Below, piece after piece: positions 18,845 through 30,200 of a DNA stretch of 64,000 nucleotides. The notes beneath the pieces are model-generated. The model was given only the letters and a program-made list of their open reading frames with translations. It was not told the DNA's origin and made no database searches. The stretch is from Comamonas sp. KCTC 72670. Its GTDB lineage: Bacteria > Myxococcota > Myxococcia > Myxococcales > Myxococcaceae. A program made the translations under genes and the position numbers. The stretch covers positions 434,001 to 498,000 of the forward strand of contig BNCN01000002.1 of NCBI GenBank assembly GCA_014656495.1, given 5' to 3'. Position 1 is the stretch's first letter. The number at the start of each line of letters is the position of its first letter.

Positions 18845-19867
18845 ATGGACCGCACCGAACGCATCCTCGACCTCGTAGCCCTCCTGCTCGACGCGCGCGA
18901 ACCCATTTCGTGGGCGGAGCTTCGAGAGCACTTTCCTGGTGATTACGGCGGTTCGGATGACGCCGCCGAACGGAAGTTCGAGCGAGACAAGGCGGAGCTC
19001 GTGGAGCTCGGCTTTCCGCTCACGTACGTCCAGGGGGACGACGAGCGGCGGGACGGCTACATCGTCGACCGGGACGCCTACTACCTCCCGGAGGCGGACC
19101 TCTCGAAGGAGGAGCTGGCCGTGCTCTACGCCGCCGGCTCCGCGGCGCTGGCCTCGGGCGCGTTCCCCGGACGGGACGACCTGGCCCACGCGCTGCGTAA
19201 AATCGGCTTCTTCGCCGGCCAGTCGCTCCCCACGCCGCGCGTGCGGATGGAGCTGGGCTCCGTGCACGAGGGGCAGGAGAAGGAGGTCTCCGCGCGCCTG
19301 GAGCAGCTCTGGGATGCGTGCGCGGCCCGCAAGTGGGTGGAGGTGACGTACGCCAGCCCCAAGCAGGCCGGGACGACGCAGCGCCGCGTGGACCCGTATG
19401 GCCTGGCCCTCCGCCGTGGCGCGTGGACGCTGGTGGGGTTCTGCCACCTGCGCGGCAGCCTGCGCAGCTTCCACGTCCACCGCGTCCGCGAATTGAAGGT
19501 GAACACCGCGCGCCCGCGCACGCCGGACTTCCAGGTGCCCGCGGACTTCTCGCTGGACGCGCACGTGGCGTACTTCCCGTGGCAGCACCGCTTCCATGAG
19601 CAGATGGAGGTGGAGCTCCACCTGTCGGGCACGCTGGCGTCGCGCGCGGCGAGCCTGTTGCCCGGCGCCACGCTGGAGCCCTTGGAGGCGGGGGCGGTGA
19701 TGGCCCGGCTGCCGGTGACGTTCCTGGATGGTCTGCTGCGCTTCTGCCTGGCGCTGGGGCCGGATTGCCGCGTGGAAGGTCCGGAGCGCGCGCAGGCGCG
19801 GCTGCGGGAGATGGCGTCGCGCATCGTCGCGCGTCACGAGGATTCGCAGGACACGGTGAGCGCATGA
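18845..19867 (+). CDS. WYL-domain transcriptional regulator, PafB-like
   Basis: 340 residues. Residues 1-75 are a DeoR-type winged helix (DRTERILDLVALLLDAREPISWAELREHF, AAERKFERDKAELVELGFPL, YIVDRDAYYL). The WYL domain spans about 150-225 (KWVEVTYASP, RRVDPYGLALRRGAWTLVGFCH, FHVHRVREL) and a WCX extension follows to about 330. The W-x-Y-L motif itself is degenerate here (WTLVGF). WYL domains sense nucleic-acid ligands; in actinobacteria the PafB-PafC pair activates DNA-damage genes after binding single-stranded DNA. The overlap with a second WYL gene reproduces that arrangement. Confidence 0.9.
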   Translation: MDRTERILDLVALLLDAREPISWAELREHFPGDYGGSDDAAERKFERDKAELVELGFPLTYVQGDDERRDGYIVDRDAYYLPEADLSKEELAVLYAAGSAALASGAFPGRDDLAHALRKIGFFAGQSLPTPRVRMELGSVHEGQEKEVSARLEQLWDACAARKWVEVTYASPKQAGTTQRRVDPYGLALRRGAWTLVGFCHLRGSLRSFHVHRVRELKVNTARPRTPDFQVPADFSLDAHVAYFPWQHRFHEQMEVELHLSGTLASRAASLLPGATLEPLEAGAVMARLPVTFLDGLLRFCLALGPDCRVEGPERAQARLREMASRIVARHEDSQDTVSA

Positions 19868-20793
19868 GCAACGTCCACGAGCGGCTCCGCCGCCTGCTTT
19901 TCCTGGTTCCCTACGTGTCCAAGCACCCCGGCGTCACGGTGGACGCGCTCGCGCGCGCCCTCAACGTGAGCCGGGAGGACCTGCTGGACGAGCTGGACCT
20001 GCTCACGTGCGTGGGCCGGCCGCCCTTCAACCCGGACGACTACATCGACATCTACGTGGACAATGACCGCGTCTACGTGGACCTGGATCAGCGCCTGTTC
20101 GCGCCGCCCCGGCTGACGCCCGGCGAGGCCGCGGCCCTGGCCGCCTCGGCGGAGCTGCTGCGCCCGGCCACGGGGGACGCGTTGCAGAGCGCCCTGCAGA
20201 AGCTGGAGCGCGTGCTGCCCCCGGCCACGCGGGAGCGCTACCGGGAGATGTACCGGAAGATCGACGCGTCCACCGAGGCGCCCCAGGCCCTGGGGCCCCT
20301 GACGCGCGCCATCATCGAGCGGCTGGAGGTGACGTTCGCCTACGCCAGCCCGGGCCGCTCGCCGGAGCCACGCACGGTGCGGCCGTACGAGCTGCTCAGC
20401 CACCGCGGCCAGTGGTACCTGCAGGGTTACTGCCATACCCGTCAGGATGCCCGCCTGTTCCGGCTGGACCGGATGGAGGACATCTCCATCACGGACGTGG
20501 CCTTCCAGCCGCCCGCGGACGCCCGGGCGGACGTGCCCAACCCGGCGCGGGGGCTCACCGACGCCTCGGTGCGGGTGCGCTTCTCCCCGGTGGCTGCACC
20601 CTACGTGAAGGAGCGCTTCGGTCAGGACGCCCGGCCGCTCGCGGATGGCGGCGTGGAGGTCCTGGTGGCGGGGGACAGCGAGCGCTGGCTGACCCAGTGG
20701 GTCCTGTCCTTTGGCGGCGAGGCGGAAGTCGTGGAACCCTCCACCGCGCGTGCGGCCGTTGCCCGAGCGGCGCGGGCCTCTGTAGGATTGTAA
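19864..20793 (+). CDS. WYL-domain transcriptional regulator, PafC-like
   Basis: 309 residues starting at the ATG that overlaps the previous stop (ATGA). N-terminal winged helix (RRLLFLVPYVSKHPGVTVDALARALNVS), WYL domain at about 145-215 with the full motif in SHRGQWYLQGYCHTR and the basic LFRLDRMEDI, then the WCX part (VRVRFSPVAAPYVKERF). It is likely the partner of the upstream WYL protein, forming a heterodimer as PafBC does; in many actinobacteria the two are fused. Not linked here to Pup-proteasome genes. Function in DNA damage is an inference; other ligands are possible for WYL pairs. Confidence 0.9.
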   Translation: MSNVHERLRRLLFLVPYVSKHPGVTVDALARALNVSREDLLDELDLLTCVGRPPFNPDDYIDIYVDNDRVYVDLDQRLFAPPRLTPGEAAALAASAELLRPATGDALQSALQKLERVLPPATRERYREMYRKIDASTEAPQALGPLTRAIIERLEVTFAYASPGRSPEPRTVRPYELLSHRGQWYLQGYCHTRQDARLFRLDRMEDISITDVAFQPPADARADVPNPARGLTDASVRVRFSPVAAPYVKERFGQDARPLADGGVEVLVAGDSERWLTQWVLSFGGEAEVVEPSTARAAVARAARASVGL

Positions 20794-20799
20794 CCCCCC

Positions 20800-22368
20800 A
20801 TGCCTTTCCAGCTGACGATCTCCGAGGGTAGAGAAGCCGGCAAGGAGTTCGTCTTCGACCAGGACTCCGTTCTCATCGGCCGTTCGACGGATTGTGACGT
20901 CGCGCTGTTCGATCCGGGTGTTTCCCGGCGCCACTGCCGCATCTTCCTCGACGGCGATGCCTACGCCGTCGAGGACCAGGGCAGCGCCAACGGGTCGCTC
21001 GTCAACGGCAGTCCGGTGAAGACGCAGGTGCTCGAGGACGGCGACAAGCTGACCCTGGGGCCGGTGACGTTCGTCTTCGCCATGCTGACGGACGAGCCCG
21101 CCACGGGCGAAGAAGAGCTCCCCGCGGGCGCCCAGGAGGGGGATGGCAGCACGCGCATCGTCTCCCTGGACTCCCTGAAGCGCCAGCGCAACAAGGGCCA
21201 GGCCCTGGCCCCCGTGGGCGCGGCCCAGGAGGAGCTGGACGAAATCCGTGAAGGCGCCACGCGCTCCAACCTGCGCGCGCTGCGGCCGGTGTCCCAGGAG
21301 AAGAGCGGCTCGCGGCCGGCGGCCATCGAGCGCGCCACGCCCGCGGCGCCTCCCGCGAAGCGGCCCGCCAGTTCGCCGCCTCCCGCACGGGCCCGTCCGG
21401 CGCCCTCGTCGGGTGGCGGTGGGCTCTCCGCGGCCGAGCGCGCCCGCATCCGCCGCGAGTCTCCGGGCGTGGTGTCCAGCGCGAAGCTGTTCTGGGCGGA
21501 CGCCAGCCAGGGCCTGCGCACCGGCATCATCAGCGGCGGCGTGGCCATGGTGCTCGCGCTCTTCGGCGTCCTCTACTGGCTCGTGCTGAGCGGTGACGAG
21601 GGCGGGCCGGCGGGCGAGGAGCCCTCGGTGCTCAGCGGTCAGCCCATCCGCGACGTGTTCGGCCTGGGGCCGAACGTGACGTGGGAGCGCGCCGACATGA
21701 AGGTTTTCGAGTGGGAGTACACCGCCGCCACGCGCGCGGTGGTCATCCTCCACTACCAGGCGCAGGGCATCTCCAAGGACGAGGTCGTGGTGAGCGTCAA
21801 CGGCGTGGACGTGGGCAAGGTGCCGCCCGACACGCTGGCCAGCCAGGACCGCGCCATCGAGCTGATGATTCCGGCCCAGCACCTGAAGAAGGGCGAGCCC
21901 AACCGCATCATCTTCGACAACGTGAAGAACCCGCCGGGCGAGGACCCCTGGGCCATCTGGAACATCTGGGTGGAGCGCGCGCTCCTACCGGACCTGCTGC
22001 CCGAGGAGCTCGTTCGCGAGGCCAACGAGTACTACAAGCGGGGCCGCACGAACTTCGACCGGCCGGACATCGGCGCCCGCAACCGCTACGAGGCGTGGAA
22101 GTCCTTCCGCGTGTCGTGGCTGATGCTGGAGGCCCACCCGGAGCCGAAGCCGGACCTCTACTACGAGGCCCAGGAGCGCATGAAGGCGGCGCAGCAGGAG
22201 CTGGACCGGACCTGCGCGAAGCTGCTGCTGGAGGTGGAGGGCTACTACAACCAGGGCAACTACAAGGGCGCCTCCGCCACCCTGGACCACGTGAAGGAGT
22301 ACTTCCCGGAGTTCGACCAGCCGTGCGCCACGCGCGCGGAGAACAAGCGGGCGGAGTACGGCCTCTAG
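20800..22368 (+). CDS. FHA-domain membrane protein
   Basis: 522 residues. N-terminal FHA domain at about 1-92 (VLIGRSTDCDVALFDPGVSRRHCRIFL, GSANGSLVNG), a disordered Ala/Pro/Arg linker, one membrane helix at about 245-268 (GGVAMVLALFGVLYWLVLSG), and a ~250-residue C-terminal part that begins with an immunoglobulin-like stretch (VVILHYQAQGISKDEVVVSVNGVDVG) and ends in helix-rich TPR-like sequence (YYKRGRTNFDRPD, KLLLEVEGYYNQGNYKGASATLDHVKEYF). It should bind a phosphothreonine partner in the cytoplasm and act outside the membrane. It starts 6 bases after the WYL pair without its own ribosome site, so it is coupled to it. Confidence 0.88.
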   Translation: MPFQLTISEGREAGKEFVFDQDSVLIGRSTDCDVALFDPGVSRRHCRIFLDGDAYAVEDQGSANGSLVNGSPVKTQVLEDGDKLTLGPVTFVFAMLTDEPATGEEELPAGAQEGDGSTRIVSLDSLKRQRNKGQALAPVGAAQEELDEIREGATRSNLRALRPVSQEKSGSRPAAIERATPAAPPAKRPASSPPPARARPAPSSGGGGLSAAERARIRRESPGVVSSAKLFWADASQGLRTGIISGGVAMVLALFGVLYWLVLSGDEGGPAGEEPSVLSGQPIRDVFGLGPNVTWERADMKVFEWEYTAATRAVVILHYQAQGISKDEVVVSVNGVDVGKVPPDTLASQDRAIELMIPAQHLKKGEPNRIIFDNVKNPPGEDPWAIWNIWVERALLPDLLPEELVREANEYYKRGRTNFDRPDIGARNRYEAWKSFRVSWLMLEAHPEPKPDLYYEAQERMKAAQQELDRTCAKLLLEVEGYYNQGNYKGASATLDHVKEYFPEFDQPCATRAENKRAEYGL

Positions 22369-22417
22369 GCTCCTCCCGGCGTCGCTCCGGGGGAGGGAAG
22401 TCACGCGGTTGCCCCGT

Positions 22418-22444
22418 CCGGTGCCAGACATCCGCTGGCACCGG
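22418..22444 (+). terminator. Intrinsic terminator after FHA gene
   Basis: A perfect 10-bp stem (CCGGTGCCAG / CTGGCACCGG) with a 7-nt loop lies about 50 bases after the FHA gene and before the next ribosome site. No U-tract. Confidence 0.65.
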
Positions 22445-22507
22445 AAGGGGGGCTGCGGAATGCGCCGGGTTGCCGGTGGACGTGGGCATCCGCACCGTTA
22501 GGAGGCC

Positions 22508-23770
22508 ATGCGTGACCAGGAGGCGTTGACGGAGCAGTCGGGCGAACGGGACTCGGGTCCGCGTCGGGCCGTTCCCACGCCGCCGGGGCCGGTGCCCGAG
22601 CACGGGCCGGTGTGGAGTCCGAACGTCTCCGGCCTGTTGCTGTCCCGTTACTACCTGCCCCGGCGCCACGCGGTGCTGCAGGGCAACGCGTGCCAGCTGC
22701 TGCGCGACGGCGTGGAGGCCTACCCGGCGATGCTGGAGGCCATCCGCCGGGCGCGGCGCTACGTCCGGCTGGAGACGTACATGTTCGTCTCCGACGCGGT
22801 GGGCGAGCTGTTCGGCCAGGCGCTGGCGGAGGCGGCCGAGCGCGGCGTGCACGTGAAGGTGCTGTACGACGCGGTGGGCTCGTGGACGAGCCGCCGGAGC
22901 TTCTTCGAGTCCCTGCGCGCGCGGGGCGTGGACATCCGCGCCTTCAAGCCCTTCAGCCTGTCGCGCGGGCTGCGGCACCTCTTCCGGCGGGACCACCGGA
23001 AGATCCTCGTGGTGGATGGCGAGGTGGCCTTCACCGGCGGGGTGAACATCGCCTCGCACTGGGCGCCGGCGGGCCTGGGCGCGGCGTGGCGGGACGACGT
23101 GCTGCGCATCGAAGGGCCCGCCGTGCATGAGCTGGAGCGGTGCTTCTCCGCCACGTGGCGGATGATGTTCCAGGGCCGCTTCCACCGGCTGACGCAGCGG
23201 CTGGAGCGGCTGCGGCGCCGGCCCACGCGGCGCGGGCAGGTGGGGCTGGCCGTGCTGTCCAGCCGGCGGAGCATCCACCGGGCCTATCTGCACGCCATCC
23301 GCCGGGCCCGGCGCAGCGTGCTGGTGGCCGCCGCCTACTTCATCCCGGACCGGCGCATGGTGATGGCCCTGCGCGAGGCCGCCCGCCGCGGCGTGGAGGT
23401 CCACCTGCTGCTCAACGCCCGCAGCGACCACCCCCTCCTGGAGTTCGTGGCGCGGGCCTTCTACGAGCGCCTGCTGGGCTCCGGCGTCCGCATCTTCGAG
23501 TGGCAGCGCGGGGTGTTGCACGCCAAGACAGCCGTGGTGGACGGGGTGTGGGGCACCATCGGCTCGTTCAACCTGGAGCGGCTCAGCCTGGCCTTCAACC
23601 ACGAGGTGAACGCGGTCTTCGCGGACCCAAGCTTGGGGCGCCAACTGGAGGAGTCATTCCGCAGCGACTGCGGCGACTGCCGGGAGGTCACCTTGGCCGA
23701 ATTCCGCCGCCGCCCCCTCTGGCAGAAGCTCCTGGAGCGGGTGCTGTATTCGCTTCGCAAAATCATTTGA
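22508..23770 (+). CDS. Phospholipase D-superfamily cardiolipin synthase-like protein
   Basis: 420 residues with two HKD motifs: HRKILVVDG (His-163, Lys-165, Asp-170) followed by FTGGVNIA, and HAKTAVVDG (His-338, Lys-340, Asp-345) followed by GSFNLERLS. This is the ClsB-type architecture without N-terminal membrane helices, so the enzyme probably acts at the inner membrane joining phosphatidyl groups to glycerol-containing acceptors to make cardiolipin. Between the motifs lies a basic loop (RLTQRLERLRRRPTRRG). GGAGG sits only 2 bases before the ATG. A related phosphatidyl- or phosphodiester-transferase role is possible. Confidence 0.92.
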   Translation: MRDQEALTEQSGERDSGPRRAVPTPPGPVPEHGPVWSPNVSGLLLSRYYLPRRHAVLQGNACQLLRDGVEAYPAMLEAIRRARRYVRLETYMFVSDAVGELFGQALAEAAERGVHVKVLYDAVGSWTSRRSFFESLRARGVDIRAFKPFSLSRGLRHLFRRDHRKILVVDGEVAFTGGVNIASHWAPAGLGAAWRDDVLRIEGPAVHELERCFSATWRMMFQGRFHRLTQRLERLRRRPTRRGQVGLAVLSSRRSIHRAYLHAIRRARRSVLVAAAYFIPDRRMVMALREAARRGVEVHLLLNARSDHPLLEFVARAFYERLLGSGVRIFEWQRGVLHAKTAVVDGVWGTIGSFNLERLSLAFNHEVNAVFADPSLGRQLEESFRSDCGDCREVTLAEFRRRPLWQKLLERVLYSLRKII

Positions 23771-23873
23771 GCCAGGGCCCGGCGGGCGACCAGCCTGACG
23801 CATGGTTCATATGAGCGCTGCTGCACGCGCGGGGCCCGAAGCGTCCGGCCTTGGATGCGCTCGCAGGAACCCT

Positions 23874-23902
23874 TTGCAACGCGTCAAAGGGGGGCCTAGA
23901 AG
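23874..23902 (+). promoter_or_regulatory. Candidate sigma-70-type promoter for aconitase
   Basis: TTGCAA (23874-23879) and TAGAAG (23897-23902) are 17 bases apart, each matching four of six consensus positions, 37 bases before the acnA start codon. A visual call only. Confidence 0.35.
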
Positions 23903-23938
23903 TTGCCGCATCCCGCGCAAGGAAGGACGGCAACACAC

Positions 23939-26671
<2,733 letters not shown>

Positions 26672-26725
26672 CGCGGAGAGGAAAATCCGGCGTCCTGCTT
26701 TCCTCGGCGGGCGCCGGTAGCACCG

Positions 26726-26759
26726 CGGCCCGGAGTCGCCCTCGTGGCACTCCGGGCCG
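26726..26759. terminator. Bidirectional terminator between acnA and HD gene
   Basis: An 11-bp perfect stem (CGGCCCGGAGT / ACTCCGGGCCG) with a 12-nt loop lies between the convergent stops of acnA and the HD-domain gene. Confidence 0.7.
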
Positions 26760-26767
26760 TCGTGTCT

Positions 26768-27190
26768 TCACGGCTCGCGCAGGCGGGCCCACGCGGCGCG
26801 GTAGCGGGCCAGGCGCTCGGCGTCCTTCGTCGTCACCGCGGCCAGCCGCCGCACGTCCATGTTGTCCTCCAGGTCCGCCAGCTTCACGCGGCGGGCGAGC
26901 GCGTGCGGACGAATGCGCTCGATGAAGGCCTCGTACGTCTCGCCCTCGCGGCGGGTGAGCGCGTCCAGCGCGCCCAGCACGGCGTCCGGATAGCCCAGCG
27001 TCCGCAGCTTCTCGAGCGTGTAGGGCGTGTCCTCCACCACGTCGTGGAGGATGGCCACGGTGCGTTCCTCGTCCGTGTCCAAGCGCATCATCACCCGGAG
27101 CGGGTGGAGGATGTACGTCTGTCCGGCCTTGTCTCGCTGGCCGTGGTGCGCGGCCACCGCGAGCGCGATGGCGTCTTCGAGAGCGGGCAT
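26768..27190 (-). CDS. Small HD-domain protein, alarmone-hydrolase-like
   Basis: 140 residues made of one HD phosphohydrolase domain of the RelA/SpoT type: HHGQRDKAGQTYILHPL (His-15/16, His-29), AILHDVVEDT (His-49, Asp-50, Glu-53, Asp-54) and a late NMD segment (LADLEDNMDVRRL). No synthetase, TGS or ACT domain, so it belongs with the single-domain small alarmone hydrolases (Mesh1-like) that remove pyrophosphate from (p)ppGpp. A role on other nucleotides cannot be excluded. AAGGGCGG precedes the ATG. Confidence 0.88.
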   Translation of the reverse strand: MPALEDAIALAVAAHHGQRDKAGQTYILHPLRVMMRLDTDEERTVAILHDVVEDTPYTLEKLRTLGYPDAVLGALDALTRREGETYEAFIERIRPHALARRVKLADLEDNMDVRRLAAVTTKDAERLARYRAAWARLREP

Positions 27191-27210
27191 GCCGCCCTTG
27201 TAGCGCCGGA

Positions 27211-27238
27211 CGCCCTCCCCACGCGAGCGGGGAGGGCG
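27211..27238 (-). terminator. Terminator of the pilus cluster
   Basis: A perfect 10-bp stem (CGCCCTCCCC / GGGGAGGGCG) with an 8-nt loop lies 16 bases past the pilY1 stop on the minus strand, in front of the HD gene. Confidence 0.65.
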
Positions 27239-27253
27239 GGGTCGGGCGTCAGC

Positions 27254-30200
27254 TCACGGCAGGCAGCGCTCCGCGCTGACGTGGCGGCACGCGTGCTGGT
27301 CCTGGGTGAGGGGCAGCTCGTACACGTTCTGCAGCACCTCGCTGTTCTCCGACACGTCCACGGAGGTGGCCTGGCGCTGTCCGGGCTCCTGCATGACGGC
27401 GCTGTACTTCACGCTGCCCGTGGGCGAAATCATCACCGCGGTGGCGGGCTCGGGGGGCGGCGACAGCACCGAGCGCTCCTGGAAGCGGGCGTTGTCGAAG
27501 GATGCGGCGCAGTTGGGCAGGCCGCTGAGGAAGTCCGCCTGGTAGAAGCGGGCCCGGGCCGCCGTGCTGCTGCACACCTCGCCGTCCTGCGAGGGGTAGA
27601 TGACGTTCCACAAGGTGCAGCTGGCGACCGTGGCCGCGCCGCCCGCCGTCTTGTGGGTGAGGTTGTCCGTGTACTCCAGCATCCACCCGGCGCCCTCTGG
27701 CTGCGCGCCCGGCGCGGAGCACGCACCGGCCGCGTTGCAGGTGATGTTCGTCACGTCCACCAGGTCGCCGCTGGTGCCATTGGCGCTGGTGCGGTCGGTG
27801 AGGCGGGCCGAGTCGAACTGGAGCGCCGTCATCTGCCCCTCCGCGGGGGCGGTGGCGTCCTCGGCGAATGTCTGGCCGCTGACGCCGTACACGCGCACGC
27901 CGTAGAAGCGGTTCTTCCCGATGTCGTTGACGTTCCGGGTCAGCTCCAGGTCGCCATAGTTGGGCGCCACGTTGCTCACGTCCTGGCAGCTGAAGTTGCC
28001 GGAGGCGTCCCGGCCGCACTCCACGCGGGCGGGGCTGAGCGACGTGTAGTCCTGCGGCGCGCCCGGGCACGCGCGGGCCTCGTACCGGTTGAAGCGCGCC
28101 GTCACCACCGTCTGGCCCGGATTGCCGCAGGCCGGCTGCGTGGCCACCGCGCGCGTCAGCGTCGTCTGGGCCAGCTCCTTCTGGGTCCACTGGTGCCGCG
28201 CCTGGGCGATGTTCTGGTCCAGGCGCTGCACGCGGTAGTCCACCTCCACGTTGCCGCAGCCGTAGCGCGCGCAGGCCTGCGGGTTGTCGAAGCGGCAGAT
28301 GCCGGCCTCGTCGTCCAGCAGCGCGTAGCGGTCACCGGTGCCCACGAGCGCGCGCATGGCGCCCGTGCCCGGTTGGATGCCAATGGAGGGCACGTAATAG
28401 AAGGGCCACGTGCGCGACAGGGTGTTGCCCTGCAGGCCGGAGCTGCCCGCGGCGTCCCGGTCCATCTGGAAGGCGCGCGCGGCGCTCCAGTTGCGGATGA
28501 GCCGGGTGCTGGGGTCCAGCGCGCCGGGCACGGACATGCGCGCCACCCAGAGCTGGCCGCGCATGTCGCCGAACACGGCGGTGTCGAAGAAGCCGTCCTG
28601 CTGCACGCTGCCCGCGACGCCGTAGTCCACCAGGGCCACCGGCGCCGCCACGCTGTGGGTGAGGTGGCGGGCGGGCTGGTTCTGCTCGCCGCTGGCGCTC
28701 GGGTCGTACTCGAACTTCCACCACAGGTTGTCGTTGCGGCCGTTCACCTCGGGGGACCACGCGTCCACCAGGTAGATGCCGCGGCCCTTCTCCTGGCCGG
28801 GGGACCAGCCGCCCGACAGGGCGACGACCCACCGCTCCTGGGTGTTCACGCCGTAGCGCGACACGGGGCCGGGCGTGGTGCCGGCCTCCACCAGCACGGG
28901 GCCAATGGGCGGCGGCTTGGGGCTGAGGGAGAAGAGCGTCTTGCCGAAGAGCGCGGCCTCCGGGGAGTCCGGCTGCGGATACATCCACTGCATGCGCGGG
29001 GCCTCGAAGCGGTTGGAGGACGGGCTCGCGCGCAGCTCCAGCGCCAGGTAGTGCACGCCGCCGCGGCCCTCGGAGATGACGGCCATCGTGTGGAACTCGG
29101 TGGACTGCTTGATGCCGTCCGGCGTCGAGCCGTCCGAGCCATCCGCCCACACGTCGCGCACCATGATGTCGCCGTCCACGTAGTACTGGTGGCCGTTGGC
29201 CATCTCGTGCAGGCGCGACAGCAGGTCGGGCGGGATGAAGGCCCACTCCTCCTCGCCGGTGCTGGGCGTGTACTCAATCATGGGCAGGCCGCCCTCGCAG
29301 TTGTCCGCGCTGGCGGTGCTGTCCCGGAAGGCGTGCAGCATGCCGTCGTTGGCGCCCACCAGCACCAGCTTGTCGCGGCGGCGGTAGCGGTGCAGGTACG
29401 CGTCATAGGCGTCCACCTGCACGCTGTTGCCGCAGCGGTTGATGGTCTCCTGGGCCAGCGGCGTGGGGGACACGCCCAGCTGCTGGCTGTAGAGCGTGCG
29501 CGCGCACTGGTTGCTCATGCCCAGGTTGCACAGGAACTTGTCCATGGGCGGATCCACGAGCACCGGCGCGGAGTGGAAGATGTCGCCCAGCACGGAGCGG
29601 CGCACCTCCGTGCGGTTGCCGTTGCCGTCCTCGTCCGCCAGGTCCTGGCCGCGCACGTACTGGATGAGCGTGCGCACGCAGAGGTCGTTCAGCCACGTCT
29701 GCGCCGTGGTCATGTTGTTGAACGTGGGCACCGTGAGGCCCATGGCCGAGGCCGCCTGCTGGTGCGTCAGCTTGAGGCCCGTCAGCAGCTTGCCCGGGTC
29801 GATGTCCACGGGGGACACCGACGTGATGGTGGGGCACACGGGCGTCCCGAGGATGCCCAGGTAGCTCTTGAGCTGTTCGCGGTTGGCCACCGTGAACTCG
29901 ATGGGGCCTCCCGTGTTGTCCGCGGCGGTGATGCGGCCGTCCCGGTTGGTGTCCAGCACCGTGTAGATCTTCCGGCTGTCGAGCGTCCGGGCCATCAGCG
30001 CGCGGCGCGCCTCCCAGAACTGGTTGGCCGGCACGTTGCCGCCGTCCTTGACGAAGTTGCCGCCCGTGTCCTCGACGACGATGTCGCCGTCGCGGTCGAC
30101 GACGAAGATGTCGTCCAGGTCGCCGTCGCCGTTCTTGTCCACGCCCTCGACGAACTCGTTGAACTGGTTGAAGCGCCACAGGTCACCGCGCCAGGCGCTG

